From the NCBI GenBank assembly GCA_035373905.1, contig DAOSOK010000013.1, positions 1 through 64,000 of the forward strand: a stretch of DNA of 64,000 nt. The letters are read 5' to 3'. The notes beneath the pieces were generated by a model. That model was not told the origin of the DNA. It made no database searches and worked only from the letters and a program-made list of their open reading frames with translations. A program made the translations under genes and the position numbers. This document shows positions 1 to 8,461 of the stretch, piece by piece (within the stretch, counting starts at the first letter, position 1; each line of letters opens with the position of its first letter). Origin of the DNA: Candidatus Ozemobacteraceae bacterium. GTDB taxonomy: Bacteria > Muiribacteriota > Ozemobacteria > Ozemobacterales > Ozemobacteraceae.

Positions 1-20
1 GTATACTCGCATACTCGATG

Positions 21-112
21 CCGTTCGTGCTGAGCTTGTCGAAGCACGAAAGCTCACGCCCTTCGACAGGGTCAGGGCGAACGGTTGGTTGTCATTCTGC
101 AGGACTCAATAC
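21..112. repeat. Dispersed repeat element, copy 1
   Basis: This stretch holds two small hairpins, CGTTCGTGCTGAGCTTGTCG and a TTCGACAGGGTCAGGGCGAA block, followed by the tail TCTGCAGGACTCAATA. The same arrangement recurs at 12899, 56692, 58688 and 60742, with a fragment at 62288. No reading frame of its own is visible. Related TTCGACA/TGTCGAA repeats are known from many environmental bacteria. The left end lies at or beyond the window edge, so completeness cannot be judged. Confidence 0.8.
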
Positions 113-173
113 CGGCGCCTTCTCTTCACGAAAGACGACGGCAAGGTCCACAGGATGACTCCGCACACATGAT

Positions 174-189
174 ATATATCATGTTATAT
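174..189. promoter_or_regulatory. ATA-N8-TAT dyad upstream of the GGT-like gene
   Basis: Two overlapping registers of the gapped dyad ATA-N8-TAT (174-187 and 176-189) sit in an A/T island 36 bases upstream of the proposed start codon. The island could also contribute to a promoter. It belongs to a window-wide set of 26 such sites described under findings. The function is unknown. Confidence 0.35.
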
Positions 190-224
190 ATATTTCCTTG
201 AAAACCTCAATCAAGGAGCTGACG

Positions 225-2648
225 TTGTCTCCTCAAGTCGTATGTCACGATGTTCCCCTGCCCATGGGAAACGCCCCACACAAACATCCGCACATCACGG
301 GGAGGGCGCTCCTCGTCGCCCTCGCTCTGATCCTGGCCCCCGCGGCAAGTTTTTCCGGTCCCGAGAGGGTTCTGGTGGCTTCGGGGAGCTTCGGCGCGGT
401 CGCCACCGCCAACCCGCTGGCGACCCGGGCCGCCCTGAAAATCCTCGAAAGAGGCGGAAATGCCGTCGATGCAGCGGTGGCGGCCGGATTCGTCCTGGGG
501 GTTGTCGATCCATCCGCTTCCGGGCTCGGCGGGGACGGCTTCGCCCTGATTCGCCTTCCGGACGGCACCATCGACTCCTGGGATGGATCCGCCTGTCCCA
601 CGGCCCCGACCAGACGTTTGTCGGCGGGAACCGCCGGTCGCAGAAGAGCGGAACTCGCCTCCTCCGCGATTGGACTGCCCACCCTTCCCGGGTTGTTGCT
701 GACCATTCGCGAGAACTACGGAACCGAACGCCTTCCTCCTCTGCTGGCGCCGGCCATCCATCTGGCACGGGAGGGATTTCCCTGCTCAGCCAACCTGGAA
801 AAAGTCATCGCCCACAATCTTCAGCGGTTGAGGGACTCCTCTGCGGTGGAACTTTTCTACCGTGGAGAGCGCCCGATCCGCGCCGGCGAGATTCTGAAAC
901 AGAAGGCGCTGGGAGACACCCTGTGCGAACTGGCCCGGGAAGGGAAAGCCTGGTTTTACGTCGGGGCCGGTTCCCGCAAGATCCTGGAGGATATGCGCCT
1001 GCGCGGGTCGCGATATTTCGCTGAAGATCTGGCCGGATACCAACCCCGAAAGTCTCCGCCCCTCTCACTCGTCATTGGCCCCTGGCGATTGGCGGGAACA
1101 CCGTTGCCGTCCTCCTCTGTTGCGGTCATGGCGCTGACCGAATCGTGGACCCGTGCCGGACTCGACCCACTCGAACACTCGCGTCTGGACGACGCCCTTC
1201 CCGTGTTGCAGAGCATTCTGCGGCTGACACGGCAACGGTTGTCGTCCTGCGCTTCCAGGCCGGACCTGTTCCTGGCCCTGAACCGCATCGGAGCGAACCG
1301 GCTTGCATCCCCCATTCCGGCGCCTCTCGTGCAGGAAGAGCCGCAGAGCGCCACCCACCTCGTTGTCTGGGACCGCAACGGAATGATCGTTTCGATGACG
1401 ATGTCGCTGAGAACCCCCTTCGGAACGGGAGAATATTCGCCCCTCGGCTTTTTCTACAATTCTGATTCCCCCGCTGATGCCGCGCCCATCTCCCCACATT
1501 CCCCCATCCTGGTCTTGCGAGACGATCTTCCCGTGCTCGCCCTCGGAGGGTCGGGGGGGAACGGGATCGTGTCGATTCTCGCGGCAATCCTGGCTTCCTT
1601 CTTTCACCACCAGAACCTGCCGCGAGCCGTCAACGCCCCACGATTCTCCGCCACCGAGCAGGGCAGCGTCGTCCTGGAATGGTCTCCCCGCCTCGGAGGA
1701 CTCGAGCGTATCCGGGAAAACAGGAAATCCGTGACCGTGGAAATTCCGGGGAGCGACTGGTTCGGATTGGTGTCGGGCATCGCCAGCCAGGGACGCTCCT
1801 TGCTAGCGGTGGGAGATTATCACCGAGATGGCTCTGCAGGAGCGGTCGGCCGCGATCCCGATGCTCCACGCACGTTCGTCATCGCCGCAATGGTCTATCG
1901 CGAGAGGGGCTTGGATTCCGTGGCTCTCGCGCAGCCCGTAGTCTGCCCTCGCCAGACCACCACCGACTGGAGCGGTCCCGGAGAGACGCGCCTGTTTGGA
2001 GCCAACCGAAGGCTCGCCGTCGATTTTCCTCTCCCCGGAGGAGCCCTTCTGGCAACAGCCGTTGTGACCATCCACCCGGATCTTCCGGCACATGCATCGG
2101 GAGCTTGGGACGCCCCGGAACGTTGGTCGAAGCCGCCCCGACTGGCAAGCAGGGAGCAGGAATTTCTGAAAAGAATCCCCACCGGGCTTTCTCCGCGCGC
2201 CCGTGTCGATTGGCTGATGGTCGAAATCGGCCTTCGGATTCCGTATGCGGCTGAAAAGAGCAAGATGAACGGCGAGGATCTGTTGCGGAAAGGGCGGGGA
2301 GATTGCAGTGGAAAGGCCAGGCTTTTCGAGGACATGGTGCGCTCCTTCGGGATTCCTTGCCGGCTCGTTGGAGGGGTGATTCTGAAAGAGGGTATCAACG
2401 AGAAAACCCATATCTGGAACGAGGTCTTTCTCGACGGCAAGTGGGTATCTGTTTGCACTGTGAACCATCTTTGCGGTCGTCTGCCCGCTACCTGGCTGAT
2501 CCTGCGCTACGGAGACGCCGGAACCCTCGAGGATCCCGGAAAGGTTCTGTTTCGCACCAGGGAAAGGCGGCCTGGGAAGTCGCGGAAAGCCTCTGAAGGC
2601 ATCCCTCACGTGACGCCGCGTGACAGGCCGGGTGGCCGATCCGGTTGA
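225..2648 (+). CDS. Exported gamma-glutamyltransferase-like protein fused to a transglutaminase-like domain
   Basis: I chose the TTG at 225 because AAGGAG lies 6 bases upstream; a TTG at 198 and an ATG at 264 are alternatives. The 807-residue product has a signal-peptide-like stretch (ALLVALALILAPAA), then GGT-family signatures such as GGNAVDAAVAAGF and GLGGDGFALI. The family's autoprocessing site normally reads TTH, the first Thr being the nucleophile. Here the aligned residues read ATH (Ala 376), so hydrolase activity is doubtful. The last 130 residues resemble a transglutaminase core, with Cys in GDCSGKA and His in THIWNEVF; the usual Asp after WV is not evident, as in the inactive UUP1-type domains. 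It appears monocistronic. Fold assignment is solid; activity is uncertain. Confidence 0.8.
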   Translation: MSPQVVCHDVPLPMGNAPHKHPHITGRALLVALALILAPAASFSGPERVLVASGSFGAVATANPLATRAALKILERGGNAVDAAVAAGFVLGVVDPSASGLGGDGFALIRLPDGTIDSWDGSACPTAPTRRLSAGTAGRRRAELASSAIGLPTLPGLLLTIRENYGTERLPPLLAPAIHLAREGFPCSANLEKVIAHNLQRLRDSSAVELFYRGERPIRAGEILKQKALGDTLCELAREGKAWFYVGAGSRKILEDMRLRGSRYFAEDLAGYQPRKSPPLSLVIGPWRLAGTPLPSSSVAVMALTESWTRAGLDPLEHSRLDDALPVLQSILRLTRQRLSSCASRPDLFLALNRIGANRLASPIPAPLVQEEPQSATHLVVWDRNGMIVSMTMSLRTPFGTGEYSPLGFFYNSDSPADAAPISPHSPILVLRDDLPVLALGGSGGNGIVSILAAILASFFHHQNLPRAVNAPRFSATEQGSVVLEWSPRLGGLERIRENRKSVTVEIPGSDWFGLVSGIASQGRSLLAVGDYHRDGSAGAVGRDPDAPRTFVIAAMVYRERGLDSVALAQPVVCPRQTTTDWSGPGETRLFGANRRLAVDFPLPGGALLATAVVTIHPDLPAHASGAWDAPERWSKPPRLASREQEFLKRIPTGLSPRARVDWLMVEIGLRIPYAAEKSKMNGEDLLRKGRGDCSGKARLFEDMVRSFGIPCRLVGGVILKEGINEKTHIWNEVFLDGKWVSVCTVNHLCGRLPATWLILRYGDAGTLEDPGKVLFRTRERRPGKSRKASEGIPHVTPRDRPGGRSG

Positions 2649-2773
2649 CGTGAAATTCGTCCTGTTCTTGCGGCAATCCGGGGACCGGACTCGGCAATCC
2701 GACTTTGCGGGGCGCGGTTTCGAGGGGGCCAGAAGACGGGGTTCGGGGCCCCTAAACGAGTTCATTTTCGGTC

Positions 2774-2802
2774 TTGACAATGAATTTCGCCTGTGGTAAA
2801 TT
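2774..2802 (+). promoter_or_regulatory. Sigma-70 type promoter of tRNA-Val
   Basis: A perfect TTGACA at 2774-2779 is followed after 17 bases by TAAATT at 2797-2802. Transcription would begin near 2809, a few bases before the mature 5' end of the tRNA at 2816. Confidence 0.75.
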
Positions 2803-2815
2803 CAACTACGTTCAA

Positions 2816-2890
2816 AGGCTCGTGGCGCAGTTTGGTTAGCGCACCACGTTGACATCGTGGGGGTCGGCGGTTCGAGTCCGCCCGAGCCTA
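2816..2890 (+). tRNA. tRNA-Val (anticodon GAC)
   Basis: A full cloverleaf can be drawn. The acceptor stem AGGCTCG (2816-2822) pairs with CGAGCCT (2883-2889) and A2890 is the discriminator. The D stem GCGC (2825-2828) pairs with 2839-2842. The anticodon stem CCACG/CGTGG encloses the loop TTGACAT with anticodon GAC at 2851-2853. The T arm GGCGG-TTCGAGT-CCGCC runs 2866-2882. The 3' CCA is not encoded. Confidence 0.97.
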
Positions 2891-2896
2891 TTTTTT

Positions 2897-2936
2897 ATGC
2901 CCGAAACCGGTCACCCCGATTTCGGGCATTGATTTT
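2897..2936 (+). terminator. Intrinsic terminator after tRNA-Val
   Basis: A perfect 10-bp inverted repeat, ATGCCCGAAA (2897-2906) with TTTCGGGCAT (2920-2929), has a 13-base loop and is followed by TGATTTT. It also separates the tRNA from the next gene. Confidence 0.6.
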
Positions 2937-2963
2937 CCCCGAAGGGTTTCATCGACGACACGC

Positions 2964-3848
2964 ATGAAAAACAGGCAACCTCTGCTGAAAAACATCAGGA
3001 TCGTCCTCGTCGAGCCGCAGGGCGCGATGAATGTGGGCTCGGTGTGCCGGGCCATGAAGAATTTCGGTCTGCGCGAGCTCGTTCTCGTGCGCCCCGGCTG
3101 CGAACTCAATCTTGACGCGATCAAGATGGCGCTGACCGCTCGAGACATTCTCGAATCGGCGAAGATCGTGCAGACGATTCCCGAGGCCGTGGCCGGAAGC
3201 CTGCTCGTGCTCGGCACGTCGAACCGCCACGGCGAGTATCACGAGCCGCACATGACGGTCCAGGAAGGCCTCGAGCGGGTCGCCCCGTGTCTGCCCGAAG
3301 GGCCGGTGTCGATCCTCTTCGGCCGCGAGGAATGGGGCCTGACGAAGGACGATTTGAAATTCTGCCAGGGAACGATGCACATCGTGACCGACCCCGAGTT
3401 CACCTCGATGAATCTGGCGCAGGCGGTTCTGCTGATCTCGTATGAGCTCTACCAGAAGTTCGGCGTCAAGCCCCCGAAGCGGATGCCCGACCCGAACAAC
3501 CCGTTCGAGATGCCGCCGACGTTCGAGGAGTTGCAACGGCTGTATGACCACATGTTTTCGGTGCTGAAGATGTGCCATTTCCTGCCGACGAAGAACCCCG
3601 ACGGCCTGTTCCAGTTGGTCAGGGCGTTCATCAACCGTTCGCAGGCGACCCATCGCGAAATCAATATATTGATGGGTATATTTTCGAACGTCGAGGGGTT
3701 CATGCGCATCTACGTCCATGGCCAGAAGCGCCAGAAGGACAAATCCGGCGCCCCCCCTCCCCCGTTGCCCACTTCCGCCCTCAAGCGGATGGCCGCGAAG
3801 CTCGCTTCACCAAAGCCCCCCGAACCTGACGACGGGAAGAACGAGTGA
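2964..3848 (+). CDS. trmJ: TrmJ-like SPOUT tRNA/rRNA 2'-O-methyltransferase
   Basis: The 294-residue protein begins with the SpoU/TrmJ signature (IRIVLVEPQGAMNVGSVCRA), in which Asn and Arg are family-conserved. The cofactor-knot motifs LFGREEWGLT and TDPEFTSMNLAQAV follow, as in TrmJ, which methylates the ribose at tRNA position 32. A C-terminal extension of about 90 residues ends in a Pro-rich, basic then acidic tail. The first ATG, after the tRNA terminator, is used; no strong ribosome-binding site precedes it. The next gene starts 4 bases after its stop, so the two may be cotranscribed. The exact RNA target cannot be read from sequence. An ATA-N8-TAT dyad lies inside at 3666. Confidence 0.85.
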   Translation: MKNRQPLLKNIRIVLVEPQGAMNVGSVCRAMKNFGLRELVLVRPGCELNLDAIKMALTARDILESAKIVQTIPEAVAGSLLVLGTSNRHGEYHEPHMTVQEGLERVAPCLPEGPVSILFGREEWGLTKDDLKFCQGTMHIVTDPEFTSMNLAQAVLLISYELYQKFGVKPPKRMPDPNNPFEMPPTFEELQRLYDHMFSVLKMCHFLPTKNPDGLFQLVRAFINRSQATHREINILMGIFSNVEGFMRIYVHGQKRQKDKSGAPPPPLPTSALKRMAAKLASPKPPEPDDGKNE

Positions 3849-3852
3849 CCTG

Positions 3853-4839
3853 ATGCCGGACCACGCGACCCCGCTCTGCATCGAAGCTCGAGGCCTGTGC
3901 CGAAGCTTCGACGTCAGGCTGAAGGCGGAAGGGCTGAAAGCCAGCATTGAGGCGTTTTTCCGGCCCCGCATCGAGACGATCGACGCGGTGAGCGGACTCG
4001 ACATGCTGATCGAACCGGGCGAGATCGTCGGCTTCCTCGGCCCGAACGGCGCCGGCAAGACGACGACGCTGAAGATGTTCTCCGGGCTGATCCCGCCGAC
4101 CGCTGGGTCCGTGCGGGTGCTGGGGTTCGACCCCTTCCGCCGCGACCATGCCTTTCTGCGGAACATCTCGCTCGTGATGGGCCAGAAGCAGAACCTCTGG
4201 TGGGACCTCCCGCCCGCGGAGACGCTGGCCATTCATCGAGAACTCTACGGCCTCACGGCATCCGAGTTCGAAACCAGGCGCGACGAACTGGTCGAGATGC
4301 TTGGAATCCGCGACTGTCTCGAGATCCAGGCTCGCAAGCTCTCGCTCGGACAACGCATGCGGTGCGAGCTGGCCGTTTCCCTTCTGCATCGGCCCGCAGT
4401 CCTGTTCCTCGACGAGCCGACGATCGGACTCGATATCCTGATGCAAAAGCGCATCCGCACGTTCCTTCTCGAGTATCACGAGCGGTTCCGGCCGACGGTT
4501 CTTCTGACCTCGCACTACATGGAAGACGTCGCCGCCCTCGCCCGCCGCGTCATCGTCATCAACCGCGGCGTCAAGGTGTTCGACGGCTCCCTCGGCGAAC
4601 TCGCGAAGAAAACGCGCGCCGACCGCATCCTCCAGGTCACGTTCGACGCCGTTCCGGAACACTTCTCGCCCGAGCGATACGGCAAACTTCTCTCGCATGA
4701 CGGGTCACGCTTTTCGATCCTCGTTCCGCGAGACCAGTCACCCGCCCTTGCGGCGGAGCTCTACTCCACCGGCCACGTCAACGACCTCACGATCGAGGAG
4801 CCTCCCCTCGAGGAGGCGATCTCGCCCCTTTTCACCTGA
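3853..4839 (+). CDS. ABC-2 type exporter, ATP-binding subunit
   Basis: A 328-residue nucleotide-binding protein. It has Walker A GPNGAGKTT, a Q-loop region (LVMGQKQNLWWDLP), the signature LSLGQRMRCELA, Walker B VLFLDEPTIGLD and the H-loop TSHYMED. A C-terminal domain of about 80 residues follows. The N-terminal FDVR...IEAFFRPR segment is typical of the subfamily that pairs with ABC2_membrane_6 permeases, and two such permeases lie just downstream. A longer in-frame opening exists upstream, but the ATG at 3853, just after the trmJ stop, gives a normal-length protein. The substrate is unknown. Confidence 0.93.
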   Translation: MPDHATPLCIEARGLCRSFDVRLKAEGLKASIEAFFRPRIETIDAVSGLDMLIEPGEIVGFLGPNGAGKTTTLKMFSGLIPPTAGSVRVLGFDPFRRDHAFLRNISLVMGQKQNLWWDLPPAETLAIHRELYGLTASEFETRRDELVEMLGIRDCLEIQARKLSLGQRMRCELAVSLLHRPAVLFLDEPTIGLDILMQKRIRTFLLEYHERFRPTVLLTSHYMEDVAALARRVIVINRGVKVFDGSLGELAKKTRADRILQVTFDAVPEHFSPERYGKLLSHDGSRFSILVPRDQSPALAAELYSTGHVNDLTIEEPPLEEAISPLFT

Positions 4840-4914
4840 CGTTTATCCCGTATGCATCGCGATCCGCCCGAAATACCGGGATGAAGGAAGGAGAGCGCGA
4901 AAACCGCGATTATC

Positions 4915-4930
4915 TGATATACTGGAGTAT
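4915..4930 (+). promoter_or_regulatory. Extended -10 promoter overlapped by an ATA-N8-TAT dyad
   Basis: TGATATACT (4915-4923) is an extended -10 box just upstream of the Sel1-protein gene. No good -35 is visible. The dyad ATA-N8-TAT (4917-4930) lies on top of it, so a protein binding there would be expected to block the promoter; that is inference. Confidence 0.4.
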
Positions 4931-4946
4931 CTTTCGGAGGTAGCGA

Positions 4947-5384
4947 ATGAAGAAGATTCTGACGGTTGTTCTGGGCGTGTTTCTGTGCTCGACGCTTTTC
5001 GGCGCGACGCTCGACGAGGGCGTTGCGGCGCATCAGAGAGGCGATTACCAGACGGCCGCGAAGATCCTTCGCGAACTGGCCGAAGACGGGGACGTGCTGG
5101 CCCAGTTCATCCTCGGGGGCATGTATTCCGACGGAAAAGGGATGGCCCAGGATCACGGCGAGGCATTCTTCTGGCTGACTCTTGCGAGCAGGCGCGCCTC
5201 CACAGCCGATCTTCAGACCTTCATCGGGAAATGCCTCGACATCACGTCTGCCAAACTGACCCAGGACAAGCGGGACGAGATTCAGACCCGATGCACGAAA
5301 TGGGAGGAGGAGTTCGCGAAAAAGCACCCCGCCTGCCCAGCCGACGTCCACCAGCATGAAGACGGGCATCAGCACAACGAATAA
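4947..5384 (+). CDS. Exported Sel1-repeat protein with a His-rich tail
   Basis: The start is supported by GGAGG about 7 bases upstream. The 145-residue product has a signal peptide (MKKILTVVLGVFLCSTLFGA), then one or two Sel1-like helical repeats (GDYQTAAKILRELAEDGD, AQFILGGMYSDGKGM). It ends in a His/Asp/Glu-rich tail (HQHEDGHQHNE) that could bind metal. Sel1 repeats normally act as protein-interaction scaffolds. It sits between the ATPase and the two permeases of an ABC exporter but has its own extended -10 promoter, so a periplasmic accessory role is possible but unproven. Confidence 0.8.
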   Translation: MKKILTVVLGVFLCSTLFGATLDEGVAAHQRGDYQTAAKILRELAEDGDVLAQFILGGMYSDGKGMAQDHGEAFFWLTLASRRASTADLQTFIGKCLDITSAKLTQDKRDEIQTRCTKWEEEFAKKHPACPADVHQHEDGHQHNE

Positions 5385-5459
5385 TCGATCCGTGCTCGAC
5401 GGATTCGCCACGATCGATTCCGAACGACCGGCAGAAACGATTGGGATGTTGTCCGCAAG

Positions 5460-6284
5460 GTGAACCCCCGAGGCGATTTTTCCCGATGGATTGCCGTCTC
5501 GAGGAAACTGGCGGGGTCGTATCTTCAGATGGCGCTCGCGTATCGCGGCATGATGGTCATATGGGGATTCCAAATGTTGCTGATGCCGAGCGTTCTTCTG
5601 TTGGCCTGGCTTTCCGTCGGGAAATCCGGCGGGTCGATGTATGCGGACAGCGACTATTTTTTGTATTATCTTTCGATGCCGTTCGTCATGAACCTGACGG
5701 AATGCTGGACCGTATATACCTTTCCCGAGCAGGTCCGCGACGGTTCGCTCAGCCGCACCCTGTTGAAGCCGGTGCATCCTCTCTGGCTGCACGTCCTCGA
5801 GAATGTCACCCACAAGGCGATCCAGCTGATGATTCTCCTGGTCCCGCTCTCCGTGCTCGTCTGGGTGTTTCGCGCGCAGCTTCCCCCGCTCGAACTCGGT
5901 GCGGCGAAGATCGCCGGGATAGCGGCAGTTCTCGCACTTGCGGCGGCGCTCCGGTTCATCCAGTCCACAACCCTCGCGATGACGGGATTCTGGATCGAGC
6001 ACGTCGAGACGCTCAATCTCGTCCTGAACCAGGGCGTCTGGGCGCTGCTGGGCGGCATGATCGTCCCGGTCGAGACGTTTCCCGGGCCGATCAGAACGCT
6101 CGCGCACCTGCTTCCCTACCGGTATTCGCTCAGCTTCCCGATCGAGGTCCTTCGCGGCGGGCTGACAACGGTCGAAACGCTGAAAGGCCTGTGCATCGCG
6201 ACTGGCTGGATATTCGCCTTCCTGCTGCTCGGCCGGCATCTCTGGAGGCGGGGGCTGAAGACCTTCACCGCCTATGGAGGCTGA
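5460..6284 (+). CDS. ABC-2 family permease subunit 1
   Basis: A 274-residue membrane protein with about six hydrophobic helices, starting at GTG 5460; the ribosome-binding site is weak. The text around FPEQVRDGSLSRTLLKPVHP matches the ABC2_membrane_6 (DUF990-like) permease group, in which a GxLxxxLxKP loop precedes the third helix. It is followed 6 bases later by a second, diverged permease. Together with the ATPase at 3853 it should form a heteromeric exporter in the inner membrane. Confidence 0.85.
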   Translation: MNPRGDFSRWIAVSRKLAGSYLQMALAYRGMMVIWGFQMLLMPSVLLLAWLSVGKSGGSMYADSDYFLYYLSMPFVMNLTECWTVYTFPEQVRDGSLSRTLLKPVHPLWLHVLENVTHKAIQLMILLVPLSVLVWVFRAQLPPLELGAAKIAGIAAVLALAAALRFIQSTTLAMTGFWIEHVETLNLVLNQGVWALLGGMIVPVETFPGPIRTLAHLLPYRYSLSFPIEVLRGGLTTVETLKGLCIATGWIFAFLLLGRHLWRRGLKTFTAYGG

Positions 6285-6290
6285 CCCGGC

Positions 6291-7079
6291 ATGCGACGCC
6301 ATACGGGAATCATTCTCCAGTTCTGGAAAGCGCATCTCGTCCAGGCTCTTGAATACCGCACCAGTTTCGCGTTCGGCATCATCGCGAACGGTCTCGACTT
6401 CGTGTTCGGGCTTCTGCAATACTGCCTGTTCTTCACCGTCGCCGACGCAATCGCCGATTGGGACATGCCCCGCATGCTGGCGTTCTACGCCGTGTTCATG
6501 ACGATCTTTTCCCTTCATTTCATCCTGTTGTATCCGAATCTCGACGCGATCGGCCGCTTCGTAAACACCGGGCAACTCGATCTGGTGCTGACGAAGCCGG
6601 TCTCGCCGCAGGCCCTGCTCTCCTTCCGAAGCCTTTCGTTCGAGGAGTTCGGCAGTCTCCTCGCAGCCCTGGGTCTTCTCGCCTGGCTGCTTGCAAGCGG
6701 TCGCATCGCGTTCTCGCCGACCCGCATGCTGATGTTCGTCATCGCGATCGCGTGCAGCCTGAGCCTCATTTACTGCATGTTCCTTTTTTTCATGAGCCTC
6801 GCCATCCGGATTGAAAAGATCCAGAACATGTCGGAACTGCTCTGGAGCGTCTTCAGTCTCTGCCGGTATCCCGCCGATATTTACCCCCGCGCGGCGCGCT
6901 GGGTCTTCTACGTGGTCCTGCCCATCGCCTTCGTGACGACCGTGCCCGCCCGTGCGATTTCGGCCGGTGAGGCTCCCGAGATCCTGCTTCTCGGCTGCGC
7001 CCTGACGGTCACTCTCGTTGCCGCATCCGTCCTCTTCTGGCGTCGTTCTCTCGCCGGCTATACCTCGGCGGGCGGTTGA
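6291..7079 (+). CDS. ABC-2 family permease subunit 2
   Basis: A 262-residue protein with about six membrane helices, beginning 6 bases after the first permease; a GGAGG lies upstream. The GQLDLVLTKPVSPQALL loop corresponds to the equivalent conserved loop of the partner. Paired permeases of this group with one upstream ATPase are a common arrangement. The exported substrate is unknown. Confidence 0.86.
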   Translation: MRRHTGIILQFWKAHLVQALEYRTSFAFGIIANGLDFVFGLLQYCLFFTVADAIADWDMPRMLAFYAVFMTIFSLHFILLYPNLDAIGRFVNTGQLDLVLTKPVSPQALLSFRSLSFEEFGSLLAALGLLAWLLASGRIAFSPTRMLMFVIAIACSLSLIYCMFLFFMSLAIRIEKIQNMSELLWSVFSLCRYPADIYPRAARWVFYVVLPIAFVTTVPARAISAGEAPEILLLGCALTVTLVAASVLFWRRSLAGYTSAGG

Positions 7080-7141
7080 CCGCGGATTTCCGAAAGAGTA
7101 TGATTTTTTGGGGCATACGGATCTTCTGGGAGATATAATAT

Positions 7142-8440
7142 ATGGCTAAGAATGCTAAGTCGCAGAACCTGTCCATCATGATGACGGACATCCAGGGCTA
7201 CTCGACGACCGCCGCGACCAGTTCCCGCAACGAGATCATCGCCCTGATCAGACGGCACAACCAGTTGATGGTTCCCGTCATCGAGTTTTACGGCGGAACC
7301 ATCATCAAGTCGATCGGAGACGCGTTTCTCTGCACGTTCGTCAGCGCGACCGACGCCGTCATCTGCGCCATCATCATCCAGCTGCTGCTTCGCGAATACA
7401 ACCAGCGCCAGAAAGATGAAAGCCAGAAGCTCAACCTCCGCGTCGTCGTCCATTCCGGCGACGTCTCGATCGAGGGAAACGACATTTTCGGCGACGCCGT
7501 GAACGTGACGGCGCGGATCGAAGGACTCCCCTGCTTCCCGGGCGGTTCGATCGGCATCAGCGAGATCACCTACATGCTGATGGATAAAAATGAGATCGCC
7601 GTCGAGAAGCTCGGCCCGCAAACCCTGAAGGGCATACCGAACCCGGTCACGGTCTACTCCGTACCCCTCGAGAAACAGAAACTCACGACCCTGCCGACCC
7701 ACCTGCTCGAGCTGGTCGAGAAAGTCGTGGCGGGCCGAGCAGAATCGTCGGGCATCGCCGGCTCGACCGCGGAGTGGCAAAAATCGATCGTGAAGTTCCT
7801 CCAGGAAAAAAACTGGGGCGACAACCTCGGCAAGGTCCAGAAGCAAATCGGCCAGAACATCGGCCAAGTCCAGACGAAGCTCGTGCAGACGTTCGGCCAG
7901 AAGACGGTGCTCGAACAGGGAAAAGGCCGCGCGTTCTCCGATGCTTCCCTGGGGGTTCGGGTAAAATGCTTCCTCATCGACCTCGTGATCCTGGCCGTCC
8001 TCACTGCGATTCTCTGGATCGGCTGGTGGCCTTTGCAGCGCATCGTGTATGGTTCTAGATCGATCGACTGGAACGCCTTCTCCAAATTGCGGGGGAACTC
8101 ATCGAGCCTGTACGACTACGATGCCGACACCGGGGAATACAGACGCAAGCAGGGCACCCTCGAATGGATCGTCGATCTCAACGTCCGGGCGCCGATCGCC
8201 CTGTACATTCTATACTTTGCAATATTCTGGCGTATGAAAAGCGCCTCCCCCGGTCAGATCGCCGGCCACTCGGCCGTCATCATGGCCGACGGGCGGCCGC
8301 CGACGCTGGCGGAAGCGCTCAAACGCGCAACGATTTTCGTTTTCACCCTGATCCCCTTCGGGATCGGCGGCCTGGCGATTTTCTTCGGGAACAGGCAGAC
8401 CCTCTGGGACAAGTTCTGCTCTTCACGCGTCGTCGAGTGA
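7142..8440 (+). CDS. Class III nucleotide cyclase domain fused to an RDD membrane domain
   Basis: The 432-residue protein starts at ATG 7142 with GGGAG 9 bases upstream. Residues 10-190 are an adenylate/guanylate cyclase catalytic domain: metal-binding Asp in TDIQGYS and in SIGDAFLC, then GDAVNVTARIE with the Asn and Arg expected of an active enzyme. A linker of about 80 residues with a Gln/Lys-rich stretch follows. The C-terminal 170 residues form an RDD-type domain with about three membrane helices. The order (soluble cyclase first, membrane RDD last) is unusual. It may make cAMP or cGMP; a cNMP-binding protein is encoded at 55153. Confidence 0.85.
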   Translation: MAKNAKSQNLSIMMTDIQGYSTTAATSSRNEIIALIRRHNQLMVPVIEFYGGTIIKSIGDAFLCTFVSATDAVICAIIIQLLLREYNQRQKDESQKLNLRVVVHSGDVSIEGNDIFGDAVNVTARIEGLPCFPGGSIGISEITYMLMDKNEIAVEKLGPQTLKGIPNPVTVYSVPLEKQKLTTLPTHLLELVEKVVAGRAESSGIAGSTAEWQKSIVKFLQEKNWGDNLGKVQKQIGQNIGQVQTKLVQTFGQKTVLEQGKGRAFSDASLGVRVKCFLIDLVILAVLTAILWIGWWPLQRIVYGSRSIDWNAFSKLRGNSSSLYDYDADTGEYRRKQGTLEWIVDLNVRAPIALYILYFAIFWRMKSASPGQIAGHSAVIMADGRPPTLAEALKRATIFVFTLIPFGIGGLAIFFGNRQTLWDKFCSSRVVE

Positions 8441-8461
8441 CCCCCGCCGGAGCGGAACCGG

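Noticed and set aside
4761..6575. 604-codon minus-strand frame across the Sel1 gene and the permeases
   Set aside because: Typical G/C-rich shadow of real genes; low-complexity translation with no motifs, while the plus strand encodes recognisable membrane proteins.
7134..7139. Perfect TATAAT just before the cyclase gene as a -10 box
   Set aside because: Transcription would start inside the coding region, and GGGAG with correct spacing supports the ATG at 7142. It is probably just part of an A/T island.
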